Source of the DNA: Talpa occidentalis
Lineage: Eukaryota > Chordata > Mammalia > Eulipotyphla > Talpidae
Length of the DNA: 64,000 nucleotides
Assembly (NCBI RefSeq): GCF_014898055.3
Contig: NW_023604295.1
Location: 69,456,545-69,520,544, forward strand
Reading direction: 5' to 3'
Both the position numbers and the translations under genes were made by a program. This document shows, piece by piece, positions 47,816-59,910 of this stretch. Positions within the stretch are counted from its first letter, which is position 1. Every line of letters starts with the position of its first letter. Under the pieces are notes generated by a model that did no database searches, was not told the origin of the DNA, and was given only the letters and a program-made list of their open reading frames with translations.

Positions 47816-48310
47816 CAGCACTTTAAAAAATAAGTCTTGGGTTCCCAAAACCATATCAGGATTGGTGATTTACTAGAAGACCCAAAGGACCTAATTTATT
47901 ACGACCTATGATACAAATATATTCATATATTATCATTTACTAAAGGAAGTGGATAAAAAGAAAAACAATATCAAAGAAAAATGGTGCAGGGGTGAAGTCT
48001 TATGAAAATATGATGCAAGCTACCAAAAATTCTCCTCCAATAGAGGAGGACATGATACATTACTCCAGCAACAAGATTAAATATTTATGAAGTATCATCT
48101 ATCAGAAAAGTCACCTGAGCCTAAATTGCATTCGTTTGTTGGGGTTCACCATGTAGAAACATAGTGTCTGCTTGATTGACCAGCTCTATACACCCAGCAG
48201 GACAGGAGATGCTCATTGTAAGCCACATTGCTTGCATGTACTCTCTAACAGACTGGAACAAGAGTTAAGGACACAGCACACAAAGCACTTTTATGGCCTA
48301 AGGTACATAC
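47816..48310. other. Upstream flank, nothing recognised
   Basis: No gene or repeat identified. Confidence 0.45.
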
Positions 48311-48314
48311 ATAT

Positions 48315-48455
48315 TTAACACTTTTATTGAGCTATGAATTAACAATTAATTCATCTAAATTATACATTCCAATGGTTTTATTATATTTACAGTTATATAT
48401 AAGCATCACCATAATTTTATCATCTCTTCAAAAGGAAATCCTGGGTTTTTGACTC
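48315..48455 (-). mobile_element. Old L1 3' region fragment
   Basis: ACTTTTATTGAGCTATGAAT ... TACATTCCAATGGTTTTATT ... AAGCATCACCATAATTTTATC matches a common old L1 3' region in reverse orientation, from memory. Confidence 0.5.
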
Positions 48456-48700
48456 CCGGTCCCTCAAGTAAGGAGTTTGGAATTCCATACTCCATTGTAT
48501 CAATGAGTAAAAACATTGAACAGACAAAAAATATCAATGACTCTTCTCAAATCCATAACAGAGGGGAGAGCATAGGCTAACACCACTGCCCGCAAGATTG
48601 GGGAGATAATGAATACATGGAGTCATGATTCACCTGAAACAAACATTCACAAGCAGAAATTTCTGGGGGAACCACTGCTGTGGTATTAAAATATAATATT

Positions 48701-48986
48701 GGGCCCACCTGATGGCACAGGTGGTTGAGCACAGTGTGTGAAGCTGTCCACAGCTTCTGCAGTGTGGGTTTGATCCCGGCTGGAGGACGAGATACTCACA
48801 TGGTGTGGCAGACCTCTCCTGTCTCACCTGCTGCTCCCCTTAGCTGTGTATTTCAGGGGAGCAGTTCTGCTCCCCTGCCTGTTCTGCTCCCCACTCTATC
48901 TCTGGCGAACCCTCTCACCCTCCAGCATGTCTGGCCTACACCCCGGTTCTTGTATGCATGAATAAAATAAATCTTTAAAAAATACA
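48701..48986 (+). mobile_element. T+ tRNA-derived SINE, intermediate type
   Basis: GGGCCCACCTGATGGCACAG head with GGTTGAGCACAGTGTGTG, tail AAATAAATCTTTAAAAAA. Weak duplication TAAAATATAA at 48687-48696 and 48987-48996, leaving four unexplained bases on the left. Confidence 0.9.
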
Positions 48987-49009
48987 TAAAATATAAAATC
49001 CATTAATAT

Positions 49010-50220
49010 GATGGTATATTCAACTAACATAGGGTCACCAAAATATAAATAAAAACAATATTAGCAAACTAAAAGGGAGATATTGATAGCAATCTAATGT
49101 ATTTCTTTAACACCCCAAATTACAGCAAAAGTTAAATCTACTAACTAGGCAGACTACTGATGCGGAAACATAAATCTTAAATTATCCATTTGACCAGATG
49201 GGCTTAATAGATACATAAAGCACATCACATCTAAAAGCAGCAGAATATAACTGTCTTCACATACACATGAAATATTCTCAAGGATAGATCATATATTGTA
49301 AAACAAAATAAATTTCAATAAAGAAGATTGAAATTATACTAAGCATTATTTCTGACTACAATGATCTGAAATTGGATATCATCCACAAGAAAAAAAGCTG
49401 GAAAAATAAAAATGTCAAGATTAAAAAACATGCTACTGAACCACTATCAGATCTCTGAAAAAAAATCAAAGGAAAAATAATATATATAAATATATATATA
49501 AATATATATATGGGGGCAATGAAAATGAAAGTAATACACAACAACGTCTGTGGGATACAGCACCAGTGGTAGAGCGAAACATAGCAACATATGCTTTTTG
49601 CATGAAACAAGAAAAAAATGATCCTTACATATAAAGGGGCTAGACAAAAAAAGAACAATTAAAGTCTAAAGTTAGTGGAAAGATGGAATAATAAAAATCA
49701 GAGTGGAAATAAATGAAATAGAAACCAGACAACACAAAAGATTAACCTTTACCTAAGTTCACTATGATGAATTTAGGAAAGAAACTCAAATAAATATGAA
49801 AAAAAATAAAGAAAAGTTGCAATAGATACCACAAAAATGTAAAAGATTATAAGGATTATAAACCTTATAAAGGATTATAAGAGACTATTACTAACTTTTA
49901 TATGACAAAAAGTAGGACAACCTAAAATTCCTGGACACAATCAACCTATCAAGACTGAACCAACAAGAAATAGAAATTCTGAACAGATCAATCACTAGCA
50001 AAGAAATTGAAATTATAGTAAAAAATTTCCCAGAAAACACATGTCCAAAACCACAGGGTTTCACTAGCAATTTCTTCCAAATCCTCAAAGAAGTTTTATT
50101 ATACATTTTTTTTCAAACTATCACAAAAATTTGAAGATGAGGGAATACCTCTCAACTCAATTTGCAAGATCAACATTATTCGACTACCAAACAAGGCAAG
50201 GACTTCTCACACACACGCGG
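49010..50220 (+). mobile_element. Old L1 ORF2 fragment (endonuclease end to reverse transcriptase start)
   Basis: Despite many changes the translation in shifting frames gives ORF2-like text such as EIIVKNFPENTCPKPQGFTS and FEDEGIPLNSICKINIIRLPN around 50000-50200. An AT-rich microsatellite (49481-49512) interrupts it. It is much more diverged than the L1 at 28.9-34.3 kb. Confidence 0.8.
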
Positions 50221-50222
50221 GG

Positions 50223-50267
<45 letters not shown>

Positions 50268-50268
50268 T

Positions 50269-50304
<36 letters not shown>
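50223..50304. repeat. A-run, (AT)n, (AC)n, (AT)n compound microsatellite
   Basis: A17 at 50223-50239, AT to 50264, AC at 50268-50289, then AT to 50304. Confidence 0.97.
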
Positions 50305-50523
50305 GCAAAAATATCAAAATATCAGCAAACCAAATACAAGTCATCAAAAGGATCATGCAACATGATCATTTGGGACTTGTCTCAGTAATACAAGAATAGT
50401 GGTGTTAGAGGGCAGAATGAGAGGCTCCCCAGGACGCCAAAGCTGGACACAGTAAAGGCAAATCGTACTTTTAGTGCATAAGACCTTTAATAGAAAAGAT
50501 TTTATTAGAATTGGTGGCAATGG

Positions 50524-50548
50524 AGGGAAGGGGAGGGAAGGGGAGGGA
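50524..50548 (+). repeat. GGGAAGGGGA repeat with G-quadruplex potential
   Basis: Five G-runs of 3-4 separated by A or AA in a 10-bp period (GGGAAGGGGA). Meets the quadruplex rule and is a pure purine strand that could also form a triplex. Confidence 0.8.
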
Positions 50549-50797
50549 AGAGAAAGAATATAGTTTCCAAATGAAGCACTGAAATTTATCCATTCCCTTG
50601 TGGATAAATACAAGTCAAACAGGGTTGACCCAAAGCAGGACCATTAAGACCCTGAAGCTTGCCCCAAGTCTAAGACACCATCTGGTGGTGAGCCTTGGGA
50701 AAGGGACGGAGGGGTCAGACTACTCTGGAAGGCAAGGAGCAAAATCAAAATATAAGTTAAGATAAAGGCTGCCGTTGACAGCCTTCCCATTGGTCTC

Positions 50798-50858
50798 TCA
50801 TATATGTACATATATACACATGTATATATGACTTTTATATATTTATAAAGTTTATATA

Positions 50859-50915
<57 letters not shown>

Positions 50916-50922
50916 TAAAAAT
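50798..50922. repeat. (TA)n-rich microsatellite
   Basis: Interrupted TATA/ACAT units, longest pure TA run from about 50868 to 50910. Confidence 0.95.
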
Positions 50923-50984
50923 AAAGTTCCCTGACATTGACCTTAGAAGTATTGGAGTATATTCAATCCCCATGAGAAGCAAAA

Positions 50985-51400
50985 ACAAATATAAACAAAT
51001 GGAGGACATCAAACTTAAAAGCTTCTGAAATCAACCACTGTCAATGCAAAAAGGCATCTTACTAAATGTGAGAAGATAGTTGCAAGAGGTTAGTATCTAA
51101 AATATACAAATAACCAATACAACGTAACAGCAAAAAGAAAGAAAATCTTATTTAAAAATTGGGCAGAGAATAAATGAGACATTTCACCTAAGTAGACATA
51201 ACCAGAAGGCCAAAGAAACATTAAAAGATGTTCATCATCAGTTATTAGGAAAATAAGACAAATAAAAACAATAATTAGATGTTGCCTCCTACCTCTTATA
51301 ATGACTTTTTTAATAACTAGAAACAACAAGAATTGGTGATGATATGGAAAAATGAAGATGCTCACATAGTAATGGTTGGAAAGTAAACTGGTGAAGGTAA
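50985..51400 (+). mobile_element. Old L1 ORF2 3' fragment
   Basis: Contains the order of AAAGGCATCTTACTAAATG, CTAAAATATACAAATAACC, ATTGGGCAGAGAATAAATG and AGAAGGCCAAAGAAACATT, as in ORF2 3' sequence of old L1s. Confidence 0.75.
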
Positions 51401-51575
51401 AATAAAAAGCTCTAGTTTTTAAATCCTAAATTGATCTAACAAATAACAGTTGTCAAGTAAAAAACAACAATAATGTATCAGTCATACACATGTACATATT
51501 TGCTTATTTAACTTACACAGGAGAAAGAATAACAGCAATGACACAAAAATTAGAAGAAAAGCTTAGGTTTCTTCA

Positions 51576-51754
51576 TAAAATCAAAATCAACAAGCAACTA
51601 TAAACCAAATACACAATATGAGGGGGTGAAGGGAAGAGGGAGTCGGATCAAAACAAGGGTGGGGTGGGAATTTTATAGGGACTACAACCAAGATGAAAAT
51701 GCATACATTGTGCAAAAATGAAAAATGATGTAAAAATATATAAAATTTAAAAAA
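51576..51754 (+). mobile_element. Younger L1 3' UTR fragment
   Basis: Same 3' UTR as at 41260-41446 (AAATCAACAAGCAACTATAA, G-rich middle, then ATACATTGTGCAAAAATG). Only the last 180 bp is present; no clear duplication. Confidence 0.85.
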
Positions 51755-51825
51755 GATGATTTGTATTTGTAGTATATGTGTATTAGAAATTCTAAGAAAA
51801 ACACTTAAAAAATTAGACAATTTTG

Positions 51826-52062
51826 GAAAGTAGCCCCTTATCAGATGTGCGGATCATTTGTTTCTTTTTGCTTTTGTTAGATGCGGTCCCACTTGTTTAT
51901 TTTTGCTTTTGTCTCCTTTGCCATTGGGGTTGAATTACCAAAGATACTTTTCAATTAAATGTCCAGTCTTGTGCTCCTTGTATTTTCTTTCAAGTATTTT
52001 ATGGCATCAGCTCTTATATCTAGATCTTTAATCTATTTTTAATTAATTTTTGTGTATGACCA
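51826..52062 (-). mobile_element. Old L1 ORF2 fragment, inverted
   Basis: CCCCTTATCAGATGTGCGG ... TGCTTTTGTCTCCTTTGCC ... TCTTATATCTAGATCTTTAAT is collinear with plus-strand 29700-30000 of the minus-strand L1, so it is L1 ORF2 on the minus strand. Confidence 0.8.
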
Positions 52063-52429
52063 TTGTACCAAATAACATACACAGGTGAAATACAGCAGAA
52101 ATAAATCTTGAACTTAATGAAAAAATTTAATGGTTACCCGAGGGAACAGCAAGGAGAGAGGAGAGGACAGGGAAGAGAGGCAAAGGGATACTGTCATTGG
52201 TGGTTTGGTGGAGGATGAGTGCAACATGTACACAGATGAAAAAGCAAAAATATACCTCCAAAATTAAAATGTAAATAGTAAATTAAATATAGGAAATTCC
52301 ATATTGGCCTATTTGGAAATAAATATATATGGAATTATAACTAATATACTAAGAAAGAAGGGACAATGGAATTATAAAAAGTTCAACTGAAACCACAAAA
52401 GATATGAAAAGAATAAAGAAATAAAATAA

Positions 52430-55342
52430 TATGGTTGACAATATTGAATCGATAATCACTTTGGACCCAGTGGTCTTAAATTCACTAATTGAAAGATAAT
52501 GCATTTCAGTATTGTCAGAGTGGATCAAATTACACAATTGAACCATATATTATTGACAAGAAACTCACTTTAAGTATAATGACACATAGATTAAAATTGG
52601 ATGGAGAAAAATATGGCATTCGAGCACTAATGAAAAGAAAACAGAAGTTGCTATATTAATTTCAGATGCAGGAAACTTCTAGTAAGGAAAGTTGTCAGGG
52701 TTACAGAGGGCATTACATAATAATAAGTGGGCTAATACTTTAAGACTTTAAGAAGGCATGATGATTGTCAATGTGTATGTGTGTCAAAATACGTCAGCTA
52801 AAAAAAATCTAATTGCAAAAATAAATACATTAATTTACTATTCTTGTGGAAGATTTTAATGCTACTTTTTCAGAAATTAACAGATCCAGCAGGTAGAAAA
52901 TCAGTAAGGCCAGAGTTGAATTCAACAATACCATCAATCAACTAGATACAATTGATGTCTAGAGACTACTTCATCTAAAAGTGGCAGAACACATATATTT
53001 CTCAAGCTATTCACCAAAATAGATTAAGTTCAATACGAGATCACATTCTGTATTATGAAATACACCATTACAACTTGAACAAGTATATAAATCATAAAAC
53101 TTCTTTTCTCAGAACACAATGGAATAAAAAAGGCAGTCACTAACATATATATGGGAAAATCTCAAAATTTGAGGATTAAACAATGCACTTTTAAATAGCA
53201 TAAGTCAAAAATAAATATCAATAGAAATCAAGAAGTAGTTTGAATGAAATAACTTGAGAGTACAACTTATCACTATTTGTAGAATGCAGTGAAAGCAATG
53301 CTTATAGAAAAATTTATAGCGGGGCCTCCCCGGTGGCGCAGCGGTTGAGCGCTGGGTTGCGAAGCTGCCCGTGCCCGAGGCCTCTGCGGTGCCGGTTCGA
53401 TCCCCGGCTGCTCCCCGGCCACCGGAGAAGAGTCCCACATGGTGCGCAGACCTCTCCTGCCGCCCGCTGCTCCCCTCAGCAGTGTACCTCGGTCCTTCTG
53501 CCTGCTCTGCTCCCCGCTCTGGCTCTGGTGAATTCTCTCACTCTCCAGCGCTTCTGACTGTACCCAGTGCATGTATAAACAAAACAAAACAAACAAACAA
53601 ACAAATAAATAAATAAATAAATAACATGCCTCTATTTAAAAAAAAAAAAAGAAAAATTTATAGCATTGAATGCATGTACTAGAAAAGAAGAAATCTAAAA
53701 TCAGTAGTCTAAGTTTTCACATTAGGAAACTAGAAAAAAGGACAAATTCAAAGTAAGAAGTAAATAAGTAATAAAAATCAGAGCAGAAGTCAATAAAATT
53801 GCGAACAGAAAATGAATTGATAAAATAAACACAAAATGAAAGCTTTAAAAAAAAAAAAGGTAAAAAGATAAGAAGCTAGATATAAAAATTCCAAACTCAT
53901 TCTATGAGACCAGCATTACTCTGCTACCAAAAAACAAAGACATCACAAGAAAAGAAACCCTCAGACCAATGAGTCTCATGAACATAGATGAAAAAAAAAT
54001 CCTTAAAAAGTTTATTAGCATATTAAATCCAACAACGTAAATGAAAGAATTAAACTATCATTATGTGGGGTTTATATCAAGCATGCAGGGTTGACTCATC
54101 TTTCAAAAATGAACAGCCAAATATGTAGCATGCAACAAGCTTATAAGATCTTGGGTTTGCTAAAGTCTTTTTTACATATAACTCCAAAACACAATCCACA
54201 GAAGAAATAATAGATAAGCTGGGCTTCATTAGAATTACACATTTTGCTCTGTGAAAGATAATCTTAGGAAACTTAGAAGAAAAGCCACAGAATAGAAAAG
54301 TATATTTAAAAAAAAAAACACATCTGTTAAAGAACTGTTACCCCAAAATACATAAAGAACTCTTAGAACTCAACAATAAGAAAACAAATAACCTGATTAA
54401 AAACTGGGGAAAAGACTTGATCCAACATCTCACTAAAGAAGATATACACATGGCAAATAAGTATATACAGAGATATTTCACAGCACAGATTATCAGAGAA
54501 ATACAATTGAACCAACACTACACACGATTAGAATACTAAAAATCTGGAAACTGATAATATCAAATCTTAGAGAAGATGTACAACAACAGAAACTTTCCTA
54601 CATTGCTCAGATAAATGCAAAACGAAACAATCACTGAGGAAGCAAATCTGTCATTTTCTCCCAAAACTACACATATTCTCACTACACATTCCAATCATTA
54701 TTCTCCTTGATTTTACTCAAATAAATGAGCTATGTCTAAATTAAAACCTGCACAGATGTTTGTAGCAGCTTTTTTCCTAAATGCCAAAACTTGGAAGTAA
54801 CCAAGAAGTCCTTCAGAAGGTGAGTGGATAAATACACTGTTATATGTGGAGAGTGGAATATTATTTAGCCCTAAGAAGAAATGAGCTATCAAGTTATGAA
54901 AATTTAATACAATAATATATAACATGGGAGAACCTTAAATGCACATTACTTAGTGAAAGAAGTAAATCTGACTTCAAGACAAGAAAAAAATCAGTAGTTA
55001 ACAGAGGTGGGCGTGTGTGAGGCAGATGATTGGCAAAACACAGAGAATTTGCAGAACAGTGAAAATACAGTGACATTATAATGATGGCTATATGTTGTCA
55101 TACATTTATCCAAACCCATAGAACGCACAATACCAAAAATGAAACCTTATGAAAACTATGCACTTTGGGTTGTTATGTATAAATGTAGTTCATCTTTGAT
55201 AAAATTGCACCATTCTCTTGGTGAAGCTGATATTTGGAAAGGCTATGTAAGTGTGAAGGCAGAAGATAAATGGGAAATCTCTATACCTATCTCTTAATGT
55301 TATTGTAAACCTAAAATTGTTCTAAAGAATGGTTATAAAAAC
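52430..55342 (+). mobile_element. Old L1: ORF2 and 3' UTR, split by a SINE
   Basis: Endonuclease-type sequence (52430-53050), reverse-transcriptase-type sequence with CCAAACTCATTCTATGAGACC near 53890 and ATGCAGGGTTGACTCATC near 54085, C-terminal sequence (54350-54960) and a 3' UTR to about 55342. The SINE at 53321-53650 sits inside it, so the L1 is older than that SINE. All frames are broken. Confidence 0.85.
53321..53650 (+). mobile_element. T+ tRNA-derived SINE, subfamily B, youngest-looking copy
   Basis: Near-ideal pol III boxes: A box TGGCGCAGCGG (53334-53344) and B box GGTTCGATCCC (53394-53404). Keeps several CpGs. Has the GCTGCTCC block and an extra TGCCCG in the head. Tail is (AAAC)n(AAAT)n followed by AACATGCCTCTATTT and A12. 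Perfect 14-bp duplication GAAAAATTTATAGC at 53307-53320 and 53651-53664. Confidence 0.97.
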
Positions 55343-56450
55343 ATCCTTTATCCTTTAGCTATCAAGTCCCTATCCTCCCAGGTATTGCCCAAGCCTTAAG
55401 CAACTACTTATCTATTTCCTTTCTCTATGCATTTGCCCATTTTGTGCATTTCATATTAACAGTAACATATAATGTCTGGTCTTTCGTAACTAGCTTCTTT
55501 CAACTTGCATAAAATTTTCACGATTCAACTGTGTTGTAGCAGGTATCAGTATTTCACTCCTATTTTACTGTTATTTTTTCACCACACAAATATATCACAT
55601 TTAATTTTTCATTAGGATATTTGTCTTGTTTCAACCTTTTTGCTATCATGAATAATGTTGTTATGAGCATTCATGTACAAGTTTTTGAATAGATATATGT
55701 TTTAATTTATCTTAGATACATACATAGGAATGGAATTATTCAGTCAATTGGTAACTTTATTTTTAAACAATTTAAATGTGAACAATTGCCAAAATGTCTT
55801 CTAAAGTGGCTCAGCTCAGGCACTATTTATAAAAACAAGTCATAAGTTTATATTCCTATGTTTTCTTCTGAGAGTTTCATAAATTTAGGTCCTACATTAG
55901 GTGCTTGATTGATGTTTAAATTTTGTATATGGTGTGAAGTAAGATTCAACTTCATTCAACTTTATTCTTTTGCATGTAGCTATCCAGAAGTCCCATTTTC
56001 ATTGGTTGAAAAGTTATTATTTCACCTTTTAATAACTTGTCACCCTTGTAACAAATTAGTTAACCATAGAAATGTGGTTTCAATTACATTTCATTTATAT
56101 GTATACATGTGTGTACGTACATAAAATTTTATCAGCTGTCACATTATTTTAATTATTGCAACTTTTTTTTAATCTCTTTTAAATTTAGCAACTGTGAGTC
56201 TTCCAGTTTTTTTTTCAAAGTTATTTTCTGATCATTTGAGGTCCCTGCAACTCCATGTGATTTTCAGGATTAACACTACCATTTGAGTGGTAAAAAAAAG
56301 ATCAGGGAAATTTTGTTAAGGAATCCATTGCACCTCCAAATTAATTTTCCATCTTAATATTATATGACCTATTTATATGAACATGGAATATCATTCCATA
56401 CTGTTTCAATTACTGTAACTTCTTATTTTTTTAACTCAAAGTATGGCAAT
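55343..56450 (-). mobile_element. Old L1 ORF2 fragment, inverted
   Basis: TTTTTGCTATCATGAATAATG, CATACATAGGAATGGAATTA and TTCTTTTGCATGTAGCTATCC (in parts) are the plus-strand face of L1 ORF2, as in 29200-30020. Strongly diverged. Confidence 0.75.
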
Positions 56451-56469
56451 GATTCCTTGGATATGAAAA

Positions 56470-57880
56470 CAAAAGCATTCCAGCAACAGCAAAAAAATAG
56501 GTATGTGGGATGACATCAATTTAAAAGTGCTGCATATCAAAGGAAACCATCATCCAAATGAAATGTCAACTGGAAGGGGAGAAAATATTTATAAATGTTT
56601 AGCATAAGGAATTCATATCCAAAATACATAAGGATTACAATATCTCAAAAGCAAAACATATAAAACAAATAAGAAATAGGGAAAGGGTGTGAACAGACAT
56701 TTCTCAAAAGAATGGTCAACCAGGATAAGAAAAGATGTTCACCATCATTAATCAGATAAAGCAAATGAACACTTCCATGAAAAACTCTTTGTGCTTTTAG
56801 AATGACTGTCTATATGATATATGTATGTATGCATGCATCTCATATATAGATAAATATATGTGTTACATGCATATATATGCATATCTATACATACATACAT
56901 ACACACACATACACATACTTCATATACATATATGAAGTAAGTTTAGGGGATGATGTACAGGCATGGAACCATTATATTGGTGTGAATGTAAAATGGAGCA
57001 GCTGGTATAAAAAACAGTATGGAGCTTCCTTAAGAAATTAAATGCAATTTGCCGCAACATGGATGAAGCTGGAAGGGATCATGCTCAGCAAAATAAGCCA
57101 GAAAAAAAAAGAAAAATACCGGATGGTCTCACTCATAGCAGGAATCTAGAAACCTAAATAAGGGACCAGGAAAAAGAATAATTATAAGAAAGGAAAAATC
57201 AAAATCAACAAACAACTATGAACCAGAAACACACTATGGGGGGGGCAGGGAAAGGAGAGATTGGGGTCAAAATAAGGGGGTTGCAATTGTATGGAGAATA
57301 TAAAAATAAAACTAAAAAAATAAATAAAAACTGAAAAAAAAAAAGAAATTAAAATTTAACCATGATATGATTCGACAATCCTACATCTTACATATATATT
57401 CCAAAGAATTGAAAATAGGATCTTGACTAGGTATGTCACTCCTTTATTCATTACAACATTATTCATCATAGTTCAGACAGGCAAACAATCTAATGTCCAC
57501 TGATGGATGAATGGTTAATGAAAATTTGTTATATACACATAATGTAATATTCAGCCTTAATAAAGGAAAAGCAGTCATTTGCAACAATGCGCAAGGTATA
57601 TGGCCAAGTGAAATAATTTAGTCACGGAAGGACAAATATTGCATCATTCTGTTTATATGACATATCTAAAATAGTCAAACTCATAGAGAAAGAATAAAAT
57701 TATGGCTACTAAGGGCTGGTTGGGAGGGTAAGTGATTCGATCTGCTATTTAATAGGTATAAAGTCTCAATTATATAAGATAAATAAGCCTAGATAACTGT
57801 TGTGCATCATTATACTTCTAACAATAATGTACTGTACTCTTCAAAACTCATTAATAATTCTCATCATGATAAAAACATAA
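56470..57880 (+). mobile_element. Old L1 ORF2 3' end and 3' UTR, split by a younger L1
   Basis: Old ORF2 sequence runs 56470-57042, is interrupted by the L1 at 57043-57342, and resumes at 57354 with TTCGACAATCCTACATCTTA, CACTGATGGATGAATGG and a 3' UTR to about 57880. A TATG-type microsatellite (56815-56935) has grown inside it. Confidence 0.8.
57043..57342 (+). mobile_element. Younger 5'-truncated L1 nested in an old L1
   Basis: Begins within the ORF2 end (GCAATTTGCCGCAACATGGA), has CTCACTCATAGCAGGAATC and the TTGCAATTGTATGGAGAATA tail. Duplication AAGAAATTAAA at 57032-57042 and 57343-57353. Confidence 0.93.
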
Positions 57881-57889
57881 ATGAACAAA

Positions 57890-59660
57890 ATTGTAAAAAA
57901 TAAATAAAACCAGTAAAAGACAAACATATCAAGTTCCTGAGAAAATTCATAATGCCAAATGAAAGCTTAAGTTAGCCTAAGAAGCATATGGCTGTTTCAG
58001 TTGTAAAAATATTTGCTTTTTAATATTCCAAATATCAGAAGCATGCTGAAAACTCTCTGCAGCCTCCAAGGAAAGTATATTTATCAATGCCCTAGTCACA
58101 TGTGTCCAGAAAGGGTAATGGACTAGGAAGAAACTTCCACAAGGTAGAGCCAGGTTGCAATGAAAATAGATTGAGAGGTAGGGCCTATGAGAAAGTAAGC
58201 TCCTGTCTTAATCCATGGATAGAGCTACTTTATGGTATGGTAATTCATTACCCTACCATAATTTGTGGGTTCACTGTTTAAAATTTCACAGACTGCTGCT
58301 TTTCTTACTGACTTGAGTTGACATTTCTTCATATGTTCTTAAGCCTATTTTCTAGAAGGAAATCTCAGTCTATTAATATTGTTAAATAACAATAATAGAT
58401 GATTTTAAAGATCCAATTGGTTTTATTAAATGTTACTGAATCAGGCAGTATCCTACCTAAAAAGTCAATGCAAGAAGTTGAACAATATGGAAGCTAAACA
58501 AAAAAGCCTTTATAGTAAATAAGTGGGTGTGACAAGGTTATTTATAAAATTAAAATTAAAAAAAAAAAGATTATTTCAGGCAAAATCACATTTCCTTAGG
58601 GAAATGCAGAGGGTCTTACCATGCAGATTACCTCACTAATGATGACCAGAAAACTCAAGGTTGATTAGTTTAAATTTCCATTTTGGGATGAGGCAGAAAT
58701 TGCAGTTAGGTTAGATAATATGTCTTGGTGTGGTCCAGCACGAAGGACTCTATTTTGGGTCTGCTACTTTTTGTTTGTTTTAATGTCATTCACTTTTTAT
58801 TGGCTAATTTAAAGAATATGAGGAAAATTAGGCACAGGAATAGAGGAGCAGGGTCACTCAAATAGTCAATTTTTTTAACTAATCAGGGTATTCTTAAAGA
58901 GGAAATTTCATGGTAGATTTGGGCCTTATTCCCTGTCTGGCTGATCAACCAGTATCTGTGTCATAGAAATAACAATATAATAATTTAAGATAGATATCCT
59001 GTGAAATAGATGCTTTGATAATTAAAAGCTTAATGTCAGAAACTTATACTACACAACAATTCTAATTTTGTTCTTTAATATAATTTCCACTAGTTTTGCT
59101 GGGGTATATGTCTGCACCAGAAAGAGCAACTTTGTCATATCTTCCTATAAGGAATGTCAGAATTTCTTTCTACAGTGTCAGATATAATTGTCCATTACAG
59201 ACTCTTGGAATGTGATTATTGTGGGTTTGGTCACATATATTTTCTATATATGTTTATAGAGAGATGGTAGGCTGATGCCTTGTTATTTCAGTCCAATGGT
59301 TTCTGGACCCAAAGGAACCACATACAGATTTTGAAGAAACTATGGACATCCCCTGACACTCTGTGATGTCCTAAATATTCCCCATTCACTCAATTTGAAT
59401 TTACTTCCTATCCTTCTCTATCCTGCTCTGTGCAGCAAAGGTTAACTGACCTTCATGGACTTCATCAGTCTGATTTTCTGGCTATTTGTCAGTAGTTCAG
59501 TCAATAGAAATCACTATCAGAAATTAAAGGGAATGACAAGAGAAAGATACCAAGTTTTTTTTTTTTTTTCTTTTTTCACATCCTCCTTGCTATACTGTGG
59601 ATTATTAAACATTTTTAAACTCTAGTGTCCACAGAGTATGCCTAGCACTCTACAAATGTA
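57890..59660. other. Upstream flank, nothing named
   Basis: No gene. The part at about 58430-59260 looks like a degraded LTR or transposon by composition but has no ends I can recognise. T run at 59555-59568. Confidence 0.35.
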
Positions 59661-59669
59661 CTTCTAAGA

Positions 59670-59910
59670 ACATTCTGATAACTGTTCCTTCCCTTACCTT
59701 TTAGATCTAAGGGTGTTAATTGCTTCCTACTGCTTCAGGTTCAAGGTGCTTCACCATTCCTTTAGGCTTCCCTTAATCCTGCAAACTCCTTTGTAAATAC
59801 CACCTTGTATAACTCTCTTTAATTACATCTTTTTCAATTACTTCTTTTTGAGTGTGCCACCTGTTTTAATCCAGTACTCTGACAAAGACACTGGACTCTG
59901 CATTGTATAC
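59670..59910. repeat. Probable old interspersed repeat, family unknown
   Basis: The motif series TCCTTCCCTTACCTTTTAGA, GGCTTCCCTTAATCCTGC, CCTTTGTAAATA and GAGTGTGCCACCTGTTTTAA feels familiar as a common mammalian repeat, but I cannot name the family. Confidence 0.35.

Larger units (their letters stand above)
50390..50985. other. Unassigned sequence inside the L1 nest
   Basis: Holds a G-rich pentamer-like repeat (50521-50550) and a long TA repeat; the remainder matches nothing I recognise. Confidence 0.4.

Noticed and set aside
53321..53616. tRNA gene or short protein genes at the SINE copies
   Set aside because: The tRNA-like boxes are part of the SINE head with the SINE body and tail following; cloverleaf pairing is degraded. 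Open frames over SINEs recur in every copy and are by-products.
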